Numbered from the stretch's first letter, positions 24,552-32,944 are shown. The stretch is DNA of 64,000 bases from JAUSIF01 sp963711595 (GCA_963711595.1 CAVQER010000001.1:372001-436000); one strand, 5' to 3'. Notes: a model not told the origin generated them from the letters alone. A program made the numbers and translations.

Positions 24552-25034
24552 ATGAAAAATCTAGAGGAACTGTTCGGCCATCTGCTCAAGGACATGTACT
24601 TCGCGGAAAAGAAGATCGTGAAGGCGCTCCCGAAAATGATCAAAAAGTCCGAGCATCCGGAGCTGAAGCAAGCCTTCGAGCATCACCTCAAGGAAACCGA
24701 GGGGCAGGTAAAGCGTCTGGAGCAGGTGTTTAAGATTTTCGGCAAAACCGCTCGCGGCGAGAAGTGCCCCGCCATCATCGGACTGGTCGAGGAAGGCGAA
24801 GAGGTGATGAAGAAAGGCGAAGACGGCGACGTGATCGATGCCGGCCTGCTCGCCGGCGCGCAGGCAATCGAGCACTACGAAATCTCACGCTATGGCACGA
24901 TGATCGCCTGGGCGAAGCAACTCGGGCTGCGGGACGCGGTTCCTCTCCTTGAGGAAACCCTCAAGCAGGAGAAGGCCGCCGACGCGAAGCTGAGCCAGAT
25001 CGCGATGAGTACCGTGAACCGGCAGGCCGCGTAG
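24552..25034 (+). CDS. Ferritin-like DUF892 stress protein (YciE/YciF type)
   Basis: 160 residues. Starts MKNLEELFGHLLKDMYFAEK, the diagnostic N-terminus of the YciE/YciF DUF892 family. A four-helix ferritin-like bundle follows with ligand-type Glu/His in KQAFEHHLKETEGQVKRLE, GAQAIEHYEISRYGTMIAWA and LLEETLKQEKAADAKL. The family is induced by osmotic, oxidative or general stress and may bind a di-iron centre. A GGAAC box lies 70 bases upstream with an imperfect -10. Frame intact. Confidence 0.9.
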   Translation: MKNLEELFGHLLKDMYFAEKKIVKALPKMIKKSEHPELKQAFEHHLKETEGQVKRLEQVFKIFGKTARGEKCPAIIGLVEEGEEVMKKGEDGDVIDAGLLAGAQAIEHYEISRYGTMIAWAKQLGLRDAVPLLEETLKQEKAADAKLSQIAMSTVNRQAA

Positions 25035-25059
25035 ACCTCCCAGCGCCGTAAGCGATCTC

Positions 25060-25090
25060 AATGCACGCTGGTCCCGCATCAGCGTGCATT
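25060..25090 (+). terminator. Hairpin downstream of DUF892 gene
   Basis: AATGCACGCT (25060-25069) pairs perfectly with AGCGTGCATT (25081-25090). There is no T-run, so a factor-dependent end or mRNA stabiliser is as likely as intrinsic termination. Confidence 0.45.
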
Positions 25091-25217
25091 GCTCTCGGGA
25101 GGCCTGCCGATTTCGTTGAGGCGACAAGGCACTGGCCGGTATAGCCATAGTGCGTTGCCGTACAGGAACTTACAGGGTAGAGACGCGGCGTCGGGGGAGT
25201 GCCCTGGTCGAGTTGTA

Positions 25218-25907
25218 ATGGTTGAACACCCGAACGACAGAAGCATTTTCCACCATGAGGTGGAAAGTCGTTTCAGGCTGGTACCGCATTTCTTCGTGAC
25301 GACGCCGGACGCGCCGGAAGTCATCGAGAAATTGTGGACCTTTGCCGTAGCGGCGTATCTCGACAACCCGATCCCGACCCTGTTCAAGGAGCGGCTGTTC
25401 GTCTTTCTCTCGCGCTTCTGTCCGGTACGCTATTGCATCATCCGGCACTGCGGATTTCTCGTGGGCTACGGTCAAGCGGCGGGCGACCCTATGGCGCCCG
25501 TGCAAACGATTGAACAGGTCATCAGGCTTCTGAAAACGCCGCCGCCGTGGCGACGGCAGCTCGACCCGATTTACGAGAAGCTCGAGGGGCTCAACGAGCC
25601 GATCGAGTGGCCCGAGATCGATAGCGAAATGGAAGACCACCTGTTTGCGGCCGCGGCTGTGATCTTTGTCGAACCGGCCAAGGCCGAACGCGCCCGGGCA
25701 GCGTTGCGGCAGGCGCTCGGCGGCAACCGCTTCGAATATCTGCTCGCCCTCCTTGCATTCATCCGGACCGCACATTTCTGGACGGTCGTTCATCCCGGCC
25801 TCGAGCTCGAGGACGACGTCAGGCAGCTCATGAGCTCGCACAAGGAGCTTGCCTCCTTGCTGCTGCAAGATCCCGAATCCGTCGCGGGTTACGTCTCACC
25901 AGTCTAG
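25218..25907 (+). CDS. AhpD-like sensory-domain protein
   Basis: 229 residues from ATG 25218. The sequence (ESRFRLVPHFFVTTPDAPEV, AAYLDNPIPTLFKERLFVFL, SRFCPVRYCIIRHCGFLVG) matches the AhpD-like/carboxymuconolactone-decarboxylase-fold N-terminal domain that precedes PAS and HWE kinase modules in Bradyrhizobium sensor kinases. No PAS or kinase domain follows and the frame closes cleanly after FEYLLALLAFIRT and a helical tail, so it is a stand-alone sensory domain or a truncated kinase. The conserved C-P-V-R-Y-C cysteines suggest redox sensing. Confidence 0.65.
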   Translation: MVEHPNDRSIFHHEVESRFRLVPHFFVTTPDAPEVIEKLWTFAVAAYLDNPIPTLFKERLFVFLSRFCPVRYCIIRHCGFLVGYGQAAGDPMAPVQTIEQVIRLLKTPPPWRRQLDPIYEKLEGLNEPIEWPEIDSEMEDHLFAAAAVIFVEPAKAERARAALRQALGGNRFEYLLALLAFIRTAHFWTVVHPGLELEDDVRQLMSSHKELASLLLQDPESVAGYVSPV

Positions 25908-26037
25908 TCCTCAATCGGCGCGCATCGCCCGCGCTGCGCGCCGGATCGCGGCTGTGACCGCGGGTTCCCGCACTAACCGTTCGCGCACCTCGGCTGTCCG
26001 AGGTAGCATCGAGCGGGCAATGTTGGTTGGGGGCCGA

Positions 26038-26631
26038 ATGCATAGGTTGACCAACACGAACGTACCGCGCCTCCGGGCGCTCCGACTGACCTTGGCGCTT
26101 CCGCTCATTTGCGCTAGCTGGCCCGCGCTGGCCGCGCCGCCGGCAGACTGCGTCACGAAATTTGTGGGCGGCTGGATCGTCACCGTGAACGCAACCGGGC
26201 AAACCTACCCATCGACCATTCGTCCCGACGGAACGCTAAGCAGCGTGTGTCCCTTGTGCGCGCCGGTGCAGACTTGGACCTGCCAGGGCAACACCTTCAT
26301 TCTGACTGGCCCAGGCAGCGCTACGCAAACCCTATCGGCGGACGGAAAGATGATGACGGGGTCGTGCTGCACGGCAGTTCGCGTCGGTCCGCCCACGGTG
26401 CGAGTCAACGCGCCGACGACGAACACACCGACGGTGCGCGCGCCAGCCCCGAACATCCCGCCGCCTCCCCCGCCGAAGGTGCGGACCGAGGAGCCCTATG
26501 TCGCTCCGCCAACGAAGCCCACGGTCAGAGCGCCGGAGCCGCGCACCGCGCCGCGCCCGAAGCCGACCGTCAAGGTCCAAGAGCCGCAGGTTGCGCCGCC
26601 TTCGTCGCCGACCGTGAAGCCTATCGAGTGA
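26038..26631 (+). CDS. Secreted protein with Pro/Thr/Val-rich repeat tail
   Basis: 197 residues from ATG 26038 (MHRLTNTNVPRLRALRLTLA); the frame open before it has no support. A signal peptide ends around WPALAAP. The globular part has several cysteines (VCPLCAPVQTWTCQGNTF, GSCCTAVRVGPP) and resembles small Cys-rich secreted domains. The C-terminal third repeats PTVRAPEP-like units (PTVRVNAP, PTVRAPAP, PTVRAPEP, PTVKVQEP). It overlaps the end of the convergent GTA protease gene by 11 bases. Function unknown. Confidence 0.7.
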   Translation: MHRLTNTNVPRLRALRLTLALPLICASWPALAAPPADCVTKFVGGWIVTVNATGQTYPSTIRPDGTLSSVCPLCAPVQTWTCQGNTFILTGPGSATQTLSADGKMMTGSCCTAVRVGPPTVRVNAPTTNTPTVRAPAPNIPPPPPPKVRTEEPYVAPPTKPTVRAPEPRTAPRPKPTVKVQEPQVAPPSSPTVKPIE

Positions 26632-27166
26632 ACGCCTGAGCCGCCCGTCTGATCGCCGCGGCAAGGTGAAGCGCGGATTCATTCTTCACTGCAGATACCC
26701 GCGCTTCCGGCAGCATGGGGAAGGTGACGACGGAAATCTCCCAGAGATCGATGCGCGAGAGCTTGCGCACGCCGGACTTCGGATCGGTGCGGCCCTCGAC
26801 CGCGCGGAAGCCGATCGAAAGCCCGTCGATCGCGCCGGCGCGCATCAGTGCCAGCACCTCGCGGCCGCGCTCGACCTCGGGCAGGATCCGGCCGCGCGCG
26901 AAAAGCCCGTGCGCGTCCTCTCGCACCTCGAGCCACACGCCGAGCGGCTCGGCCGGGTCGTGCTGGAACAGCATCTTGATGCCGCGCGCTCCGCGGCGGC
27001 TCACGCTTTCCGCGAATGCGCCGGGCAGCACCAGGTCGCGGCCGAGATCGACGACGTTGAAGCGGCTCGCGTAGCCGGAAAAACTGCCGTCGGCTTCGAC
27101 CGCCTTCAGGTCGCAGGCGACGGACTTGGTTTCGTGCGTGCTTGACTTCACGACCGGAGCCTCCAT
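26621..27166 (-). CDS. GTA prohead protease (g4, HK97 S78 family)
   Basis: 181 residues from ATG 27166. Matches the HK97-type capsid maturation serine protease: FSGYASRFNVVDLGRDLVLP, the catalytic His region KMLFQHDPAEPLGVW and Ser region AGAIDGLSIGFRAVEG, then WEISVVTFPMLPEARV. In GTAs it cleaves the capsid N-terminal scaffold. Here it is separated from the capsid gene by about 6.5 kb and from the portal by about 3.4 kb of other genes. Frame intact. Confidence 0.92.
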   Translation of the reverse strand: MEAPVVKSSTHETKSVACDLKAVEADGSFSGYASRFNVVDLGRDLVLPGAFAESVSRRGARGIKMLFQHDPAEPLGVWLEVREDAHGLFARGRILPEVERGREVLALMRAGAIDGLSIGFRAVEGRTDPKSGVRKLSRIDLWEISVVTFPMLPEARVSAVKNESALHLAAAIRRAAQAFTR

Positions 27167-27171
27167 CACCG

Positions 27172-27302
27172 CCTCCCCCTCACCCTCGCTCGCACGCAGC
27201 GCGTGCTCGCTCTTCCCTCTCCCCGCAAGCGGGGAGAGGGAGGGAAGCGTTCGCGACCCCGGTCATGACCCGGGGGAGCGAGCGCTTCCGGGTGAGGGGC
27301 TG
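27172..27302. repeat. Large imperfect palindromic intergenic repeat
   Basis: CCCCTCACC at the left pairs with GGGTGAGGGG at the right, with CCCTCTCCCCGCAAGCGGGG at the centre. Typical Bradyrhizobium intergenic element. Confidence 0.7.
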
Positions 27303-27326
27303 CGCTTGAATTCAGTTTGCTGAATC

Positions 27327-27557
27327 TCACAGCGGATTCCTCCGGCCGCGTGATGTACGCGGGCGCGCGTGGCCGTTGCCGACCTGCTTGCGCGGGTGCC
27401 GGCCGTAACGCCGACGCTCTACAGACTGTGTCGGCGGATCGAGCCGCTGCAACGTCTCGACGAACTCGCGGAATACCGTCGGTGCCTTACCGGCCGGCGC
27501 CCTCGCCTCGCGTCTGTACGGTGGACGCGACAAGAACGAGCGGATGCGAGGTGGCAT
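27327..27557 (-). CDS. Small basic hypothetical protein
   Basis: 76 residues from ATG 27557 with an excellent RBS (AAGGAGTAGC). Sequence MPPRIRSFLSRPPYRREARA, then APTVFREFVETLQRLDPPTQ, strongly Arg-rich at the end. It sits just upstream of the GTA protease on the same strand. No family recognised. Confidence 0.4.
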   Translation of the reverse strand: MPPRIRSFLSRPPYRREARAPAGKAPTVFREFVETLQRLDPPTQSVERRRYGRHPRKQVGNGHARPRTSRGRRNPL

Positions 27558-27571
27558 TGCTACTCCTTGAT

Positions 27572-27760
27572 TTGTCATGCCCGGGCTTGTCACCCAAGTC
27601 GGATTTATCCGACTTGGGAATGGCTCAGCGCGCAACTCGGGCAAGCCCGAGTTGCGTGGCATCCACGCCTTGTTTGATGACCTAAGACGTGGATCACCGG
27701 GACGCGCCGCGCCAAGGCGGCTCGCGTCCCGCTCGCCGGACGCGGCGGCCCGGTGATGAC
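27572..27760. repeat. Composite REP-like element with nested palindromes
   Basis: An ATGCCCGGGCTTGTC...GGCATCCACGCC unit is interrupted by two short palindromes, CCCAAGTCGG/CCGACTTGGG (27592-27618) and CGCAACTCGG/CCGAGTTGCG (27630-27655). It is followed by a GTGGATCACCGGGACGC...CCGGTGAT unit. Confidence 0.75.
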
Positions 27761-27790
27761 TGCTAAAGGGCGCTCATCGGCTTCGTGCCG

Positions 27791-28822
27791 TCAACTCGTG
27801 CGCACCGGTTCCTGCACCTTGTAGCGCCGGGCGCAGGCAATCAGCCGCGCGAGCGCGCCGAACGTCGAGCCGCCGCCCCACGCCTTGAAGCGCGAGCGAG
27901 CCGCGTCCTCGATTTTTTCCGGCGTCCAGTTCTTTTCGTCGCCGAGGTCGCCCACGGTTCCGGGGAACAACAGGTAATAGATTTCGGGAATCGCCATGGA
28001 ATTCGTCGCCAGCGCGGTCGCCGGCGGCTCGGTCGTGCCGGTGAGATTCATGATGAGGCGGACCGAGCCTTCGCCGAGCTTGCGGCGCGGGCCGGTGTCG
28101 TGGATGAACGCTCCGCGCCAGCGCTTGGTCCCGGGATGATAGGCGATCAGGAGATCGCCGCGGCGCACGCCGCGCACGGCAAAGGGCGGCGCCACCGCGA
28201 GATCGACGTTGGGGCCGGTTTCCTCGTTCGGCGCGCGGTTGGGGACGACGACGCCGGGGAACTGCAGTGCGTCGACGTAACGGCTCTGGTCGCATGGTCC
28301 GCCATCGCGCTTGAGCAGAAGACTCGTCGTCGATACGAGCCTGCCGTCGGCGGTCACGCAGATCTCGCCTTTTCCGTTCTTCGCGAAGCCGTAGATCGAG
28401 ACCGAGTAGCCGCGCGGCGCCTTCCAGCCGTTCTCGACGATGCGCTGATAGGCCTCGAGCCAGGCCGCGTTCTGTTCCTCCTTGGGCCTGAACGGCACCG
28501 ACTTGCCGTTCTTCGTGATGCGCATCCCGTAGCCGATGTGCTCGATGGCGAGTCCCTTGCTCCCGTGCGGGTCGTCACGGTGGTAGGCGTTGGGCGCGCC
28601 GTCGGCGTCCACCTGCATCGGCGCGATCCAGAACAGCGAGCGCGCTCCCTCCTGCAGCACCGGATGGGGATCGTTGAAGCTCGCCCACATCGCGCAGTTG
28701 TCTACGCGGGCGCAGCCGGCAAACAGCGCGGAGGAGACAAGCAAAGCAACGGCGGACGAAGGACTCACAAGCGCTTCCACTGCGTTCGCCGCGGGGGCGA
28801 TCGCCGGCCACACGTGGATCAA
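27791..28822 (-). CDS. GH75 chitosanase-like lipoprotein
   Basis: Up to 343 residues; the start is uncertain (TTG 28822 or one of several inner GTGs). A lipobox is visible in LLVSSALFAGC. The body follows glycosyl hydrolase family 75 (chitosanase-like) layout: VDADGAPNAYHRDDPHG, VSTTSLLLKRDG, QSRYVDALQFPGVVVP, VRRGDLLIAYHPGT, and the catalytic-type FIHDTGPRRKLGEGSVRL with Asp and Glu in position. The C-terminus is divergent, with PEIYYLLFPGT replacing the usual end. Presumably lipid-anchored in the envelope; substrate uncertain. An orphan gene inserted between GTA genes g3.5 and g4. Confidence 0.72.
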   Translation of the reverse strand: MIHVWPAIAPAANAVEALVSPSSAVALLVSSALFAGCARVDNCAMWASFNDPHPVLQEGARSLFWIAPMQVDADGAPNAYHRDDPHGSKGLAIEHIGYGMRITKNGKSVPFRPKEEQNAAWLEAYQRIVENGWKAPRGYSVSIYGFAKNGKGEICVTADGRLVSTTSLLLKRDGGPCDQSRYVDALQFPGVVVPNRAPNEETGPNVDLAVAPPFAVRGVRRGDLLIAYHPGTKRWRGAFIHDTGPRRKLGEGSVRLIMNLTGTTEPPATALATNSMAIPEIYYLLFPGTVGDLGDEKNWTPEKIEDAARSRFKAWGGGSTFGALARLIACARRYKVQEPVRTS

Positions 28823-29081
28823 TTTGGCTGCCCAAGTCGGCTAGAGCCGACTTGGGTGATGAACCTCGTCGTTAAAATTGCGCGCGACGACGTTGGTTCC
28901 CGATCGGGCGTCGCGAAAACGCGAGGGTGGCGATCCTTTTTCGTCGTCCCGGACGTCGCGAAGCGGCGATCCGGGACCGTCTTCACTCAACCTCATGCGG
29001 TCCCGGGTCTGCGGCGCACCACTTCCCCGACTCTCGCTTCGCTCGAACGGGGTAGGTGCTGCGCCGCGCCCGGGATGACAG
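28823..29081. repeat. Intergenic stretch with REP-like units
   Basis: Palindrome CCCAAGTCGG/CCGACTTGGG at 28830-28855, and a CGGTCCCGGGTCTGCGGCGC...GCGCCGCGCCCGGGATGACA element at 28975-29080, related to the one at 9352. No gene seen. Confidence 0.6.
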
Positions 29082-29261
29082 CTATCTATGACGCGCATTG
29101 AAGCGCGCGAGCTCGCGCACGAACTCGTTGTAGCGGCGTGCAGCGGCGGAAAGCTCCCGCAGCGCATGCGCAAGCAGGAGCGACGCGCCCGCGGCCCATA
29201 GAAACAGCGCAAGATGCGCGAGATCGCCGCGTTCGACGAAAATCTGCACGATCGAATCCAT
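29082..29261 (-). CDS. GTA small membrane protein (g3.5-like)
   Basis: 59 residues from ATG 29261: MDSIVQIFVERGDLAHLALF, one transmembrane helix (LFLWAAGASLLLAHALRELS) and YNEFVRELARFNARHR. A small protein of this kind lies between portal and prohead protease in GTA clusters of Hyphomicrobiales, and this is precisely its position and strand here. Role unknown. Confidence 0.65.
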   Translation of the reverse strand: MDSIVQIFVERGDLAHLALFLWAAGASLLLAHALRELSAAARRYNEFVRELARFNARHR

Positions 29262-29423
29262 GGCGCACGCCCTCCTCACGCACACTTACACACGCACGAG
29301 ACGAAACCATCTTGGAACTCGCGCGTTGAAATACTCGGGTGCGCACGCATTTCCGCGCGCCTTATTGATGCCGAAGCATCGCGGATTTCACTCGACGCTT
29401 CGCAGAACCGGAAGGAGCTATTC

Positions 29424-29612
29424 ATGGCTACGGCAAGACAGCGCAAGGCAGCGCGCAAGAACCTGGCGAAAGGCCGCCGCAGACGCGGCACCGCCACCGC
29501 ACGCCGGCGCGGTACGCGTAAGACCACCGGAAGCACGCGCCGCAAGACCGCTACACGGCGCAAGACCGGCGGACGGCGCAAGAGCACCCTGCGGAAATAT
29601 CTCGGCCTCTAA
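29424..29612 (+). CDS. Histone-H1-like basic protein
   Basis: 62 residues; ATG preceded by GGAAGGAGC. Arg/Lys/Thr-rich throughout (MATARQRKAARKNLAKGRRR, RRKTATRRKTGGRRK), with almost no hydrophobic residues. Likely a DNA- or RNA-binding histone-like peptide as in other alphaproteobacteria. It resembles the basic half of the protein at 17,186. Confidence 0.7.
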   Translation: MATARQRKAARKNLAKGRRRRGTATARRRGTRKTTGSTRRKTATRRKTGGRRKSTLRKYLGL

Positions 29613-29637
29613 GCCAAGACAAGCGCGGACGAACTAG

Positions 29638-29698
29638 CGCGGGCCGTACGCCACGGCTCCGCGCTTTTCGTCGTCGGTGAGGAACGGGGCCGAGCCGA
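29638..29698. repeat. Duplicated 3' end of the GTA portal gene, distal copy
   Basis: 61 bases identical, apart from one mismatch, to 30539-30599. On the minus strand it encodes GSAPFLTDDEKRGAVAYGPR and a stop, the conserved end of GTA portal proteins. It can be read in frame after an ATG at about 29768, but there is no portal body upstream. Confidence 0.85.
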
Positions 29699-29724
29699 CG
29701 CGGCGAGCCGCGACCCCTCCGGGG

Positions 29725-30445
29725 TCAAAGGCCACTGCGGCTTCCGGCGCCGATCCCTCGAACTTCATTCGTCGTTCTCACTACCGCCGACAGTATGTTC
29801 ATTGCTTGCGTATTTGCCTGGTCGGCCGACTGGAATGTGGTTTTTGCCTCGTCGCGTTTCGCCTTTGCGCTTTCCTGCTCCCGCTCCAGAGCGGCAATAT
29901 CCGCGTTGAGATCGGCACGGCCCGCCGAACGGCGTTTCGCTTCGCTGAGCTTCAGCTCGGCAGCCTGGAATTTTTTTGTCGCGTCCGACAGGCGCGCTGC
30001 GGCACTCGTGATTTCGAGCGCCTGACTCTTTTGTTCGTCGCTCCATTTCGGATTCGGTTTGATGGCGGCGAGCCGGTCAAGGTTGACGGTGTTCCACTTC
30101 GTGCCCCTGATTTCCACAATTGTCGCGGCGGCAGTGCGCGATACCGGTTTTTGTCGTCAATGTCGGTCCGGTCCACTTGGCCGCCCCCTCGGGGATATTT
30201 TTTCCGGTTGTCTGGATGCCCTCTCTCGTGACGGTGCCAAAGTTGGTCTGCGGCGTTTGCCGGAAAAGGGTATTTGCCGGCGAAAGGTGCGGCCCCGCCT
30301 GCGGAAACTGAAGAGCCGGCCCCGCGCCCGTGATCGCGGTTCCGCCCGGGGCCTGCGGCGACTTCGTCTGCGCGTGAATCTCGGACACGGCAGCAACGAG
30401 AATGCATGCGGCGCCGATCGTTCCGGCAAGAACAAACGTCTTCAT
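29725..30445 (-). CDS. Secreted coiled-coil protein, frameshifted
   Basis: ATG 30445 with TTGGAGGATCC. A signal peptide ends at SEIHAQ; then a Pro/Gly-rich segment (QAPGGTAITGAGPALQFPQ). After a one-base shift near 30130 comes IVEIRGTKWNTVNLDRL and a long coiled coil (ATKKFQAAELKLSEAKRRS, IAALEREQESAKAKRDEAK). Corrected length is about 238 residues. No family recognised; likely periplasmic. The gene lies exactly between the two copies of the portal 3' end. Confidence 0.65.
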
Positions 30446-30528
30446 GGGATCCTCCAATCAGACGATCAATCAGACGATGCGGCAACGCGAACCTACGCCG
30501 GTCCTCCTCACCTTACAATCGGCCGCGA

Positions 30529-31711
30529 TCAGACAACACGCGGGCCGTACCCCACGGCTCCGCGCTTTTCGTCGTCGGTGAGGAACGGGGCCGAGCCGAA
30601 CTCGGCTCCAGAGCGAGTCGCGCTCGGAAGCAAGCGCGATCACCTGATCGAGATCGGGGACGAGACGCAGCCGCTCCCCGAACGCCGGCGCGAGCCAGGC
30701 CGCGAGCGCGTCGAAGATGCGTTGTGCGAGCGGCAGCACCGTCTCGCGGTAGAGCGCGCGGTTCGCCTCCTGATAGTTGGAATAGGTGTTGTCGCCGGGA
30801 ATGCCGAGCAGCATCGGCGGCACGCCGAAGGCGAGCGCGATCTCGCGCGCTGCCGCGTGCTTCGCCTGCACGAAATCCATGTCCTTGGGCGATAAGGAAA
30901 GGCTCTTCCAGTCGAGCCCGCCCTCGAGGAGCAAAGGGCGCCCCGCGTTCGAGGCACCCTGGTAACTGCCCTCGAGCTCGGACTTCAGCCGGCTAAACTG
31001 CTCCTCGGAAAGATTGCCGCCGGCGGCGGAATAGACGAGCGCGCCCGAAGGCCGCGCCGCGTTGTCGAGGAGCGCCTTGTTCCAGGCGGCCGCCGCGTTG
31101 TGCACATCGAGCGCGAAGGCCGCGGCTTCCAGCGGCGAGAAGCCGTAGTGATCGTCGGTCGGATGAAACAGCGCGAGATGCAGGATCGGCTGCGGCGTCT
31201 CAGATCCAGCCTGGGACAGCGTCTCGCCCATCTCGAAGCGAACGGTGCGGCCGTTGACACTATACTCGTAGGCTTCCGGCCAGCCCTCGGGGCCGGGGAC
31301 GAGCTTCATGCGGTCGGGCCGGAGCGTATGCAATTCGCGCGGGCTGCCGCCGACGGAAACAAGCTCGAGATAGGCGTTGCCCGCGACCAGCAGGAAGCCG
31401 GCGGCGGCCTCGAAGAATTCCGCGCCGGCCTGGCGCGGATTGGGGCGCGCAAGGAGATCGAGCAGCGGATGTGAATCGAGCTCGCGCGCGCCCTGCATCA
31501 GCACGAGCGGAAGCCCGGCGACGGCTTCGGCGATCAGCCGCACGCAGCGATACGCGACCGGATTCTTCTGGTAGCCCTCGCGCGCGAGTGCCGCATAGTC
31601 GCGCGGGGTCCAGCGCGGCCTTCCCTCCCCGAACAGCGCAAGCAGCGCGCCAGTGCGTGAGGCTTTTTGTTCTGGCGGCCGGCGGAAGAAATTGACGAGG
31701 GGGAGTTGCAT
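30529..31711 (-). CDS. GTA portal protein (g3), frameshifted at 3' end
   Basis: Start ATG 31711 (MQLPLVNFFRRPPEQKASRT); the frame open upstream is translated REP sequence. Typical GTA/HK97 portal features: AYRCVRLIAEAVAGLPLVLM, HPLLDLLARPNPRQAGAEFF, AGNAYLELV, FGVPPMLLGIPGDNTYSNYQ. One extra base near 30597 shifts the last residues; corrected, it ends SAPFLTDDEKRGAVGYGP-RVV at 30529. Length about 393. The portal ring connects capsid to tail and DNA packaging. A promoter shared with two other loci lies upstream, across a REP element. Confidence 0.92.
30539..30599. repeat. 3' end of the GTA portal gene, proximal copy of direct repeat
   Basis: Same 61-base sequence as 29638-29698; the two copies flank the secreted coiled-coil gene. 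Confidence 0.85.
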
Positions 31712-31724
31712 TTTTGACCCGATT

Positions 31725-31816
31725 GTCGTCATGCCCGCGCTCGTCGCGGGCATCCACGCCTTGAACATTGCGACAAAGGAAGACGTGGATGGCCGGGACA
31801 AGCCCGGCCATGACGA
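31725..31816. repeat. REP-like inverted pair
   Basis: CATGCCCGCGCTCGTCGCGG...GCATCCACGCC and its mate GACGTGGATGGCCGGGACAA...GGCCATGAC, facing each other around a 20-base centre. It overlaps the upstream frame of the portal ORF. Confidence 0.85.
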
Positions 31817-31845
31817 CTTATTGGCGGAATTCTTCAGCGTGGCGC

Positions 31846-31895
31846 TTTCTACCCGAGCAGCGCCACGCTGTCAAGGACTATATTCCTGATTATAA
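31846..31895 (-). promoter_or_regulatory. Promoter with palindromic activator-like site, upstream of GTA portal
   Basis: Minus strand: TTGACA (31874-31869), 17-nt spacer, TAGAAA (31851-31846). The near-palindrome AGGACTATATTCCT (31874-31887) overlaps the -35. The same arrangement occurs at 44,155-44,197 and 57,002-57,043. Confidence 0.6.
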
Positions 31896-31929
31896 TGATC
31901 TTGTGGAGAACTGAAATCATTAGCGCGGG

Positions 31930-32045
31930 TGCGCGCCGACGAGCCCTCCTCGGGCTTGACCCGAGGATCAGGGCGAGTGTCCGGCGCGCGCGACTCTAAG
32001 TGGCCGCGCTGGCCGTTCGCTTCGCTCACCAGCGCGGCACGACCG
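31930..32045. repeat. REP-like element (GGGCGAGTGTCCGGCGCGCG family)
   Basis: CGCGCCGACGAGCCC, palindrome CCTCGGGCTTGACCCGAGG (31948-31966), GGGCGAGTGTCCGGCGCGCG and the GCTGGC...CCAGC palindrome. Its right end forms the last codons of the next minus-strand gene. Confidence 0.75.
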
Positions 32046-32520
32046 TTGCGCCGGAATCGACCGCACGGCCCTCGTAGCGCAATATCGTCTCCCTGTAGCG
32101 GCGCGTCTCCACGACGGCCTGGACCGGATCAACGACCTGGCCGTAGGCCATCGGGCCGTAGCCGACCTTTGGAAACGTCTTCGTCGGAATTGGCGGGTCC
32201 CGAACAACAACCACGCGATACTCGCGCAGTACCGAGCGATGGACCGGCCGCGCATCGACCGGCGCGTACTCCGAGTAGCCGGGCTGAGATGCGTGGTCGT
32301 ACTGATCGGCCGTGGAGTAGGACTCCGCGTACCGAGGCTGCGGCGGGTATGTGTATGTAGTTGCGTCATGGCGGGGCGCACGGTGGCCGGAGAGATCGGC
32401 AGCCTGCGCGGGAGCCGCAATCGGAAGCACGGCCAGCGCAAGCACGAACGCAACCGTTCCCGCGTGGCGCGAGAGCACGCGGCGGGACTTGTACCCTGCA
32501 AGATCCAACCCGGCCTCCAT
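32026..32520 (-). CDS. Secreted Tyr/Pro-rich protein, paralogue 1
   Basis: 164 residues from ATG 32520. A signal peptide (VAFVLALAVLPIAAPAQAAD) is followed by a Tyr/Pro/His-rich mature chain (YTYPPQPRYAESYSTADQY, VLREYRVVVVRDPPIPTK), ending VVPRW. It shares start (GYKSRRVL / GYEFRSAL), the EYRVVVV / SYRVVVY strand and the PRW-stop end with the protein at 33,536. The final Pro-Arg-Trp-stop lies in a REP-like element. Probably an envelope protein; function unknown. Confidence 0.7.
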   Translation of the reverse strand: MEAGLDLAGYKSRRVLSRHAGTVAFVLALAVLPIAAPAQAADLSGHRAPRHDATTYTYPPQPRYAESYSTADQYDHASQPGYSEYAPVDARPVHRSVLREYRVVVVRDPPIPTKTFPKVGYGPMAYGQVVDPVQAVVETRRYRETILRYEGRAVDSGATVVPRW

Positions 32521-32704
32521 TACCCGAGGCATGCCGCCCCATCGGGCGGGCAAGCGCCCTCCGACAATCCGCTGGCGGCGCGGTGGTTCCATTCGCGCAG
32601 GCGGTACCGAAAGAAGACGAAGGGGAAACGGCGAACGAGACAACTTTAGGAAGTCGCGGCACTGCGACGCCTTGTGAAAGCGCAATCTCGTACGAGGCCG
32701 CAAG

Positions 32705-32870
32705 CGCGATTGGAACTATTCCGTGCGGCCATCGGTGCTTCACCTGATGTGCCTCCGTAAATCTCCCAATCAATGCGCTTCGGCCGTCAGTACAAAGCCG
32801 AAGCGCGACTAGAAATATCCCCTGCGGCCATCGGGGCTTCGCCTGATGGCGCCCCAGTGATCTCCCCGGG
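32705..32870. repeat. Imperfect direct repeat with small hairpins
   Basis: Two blocks of about 65 bases (32705-32768 and 32806-32870) share GCGCGA, TGCGGCCATCGG, GCTTC, CCTGATG and ATCTCCC. Each can fold a CATCGG...CCTGATG stem. They precede the gene at 32,945 and could be a regulatory leader or a decayed repeat. Confidence 0.5.
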
Positions 32871-32944
32871 AAAATTCAGGCGTTCAAAAGCGAGCGTTAC
32901 GTCCTCTCCCTCAGGAGGCCTGCCGAGCCAAAGGAGATCGCGAG

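Noticed and set aside
27785..29101. 438-codon plus frame opposite the GH75-like gene
   Set aside because: Antisense shadow; the minus strand carries recognisable GH75 motifs and a lipobox.
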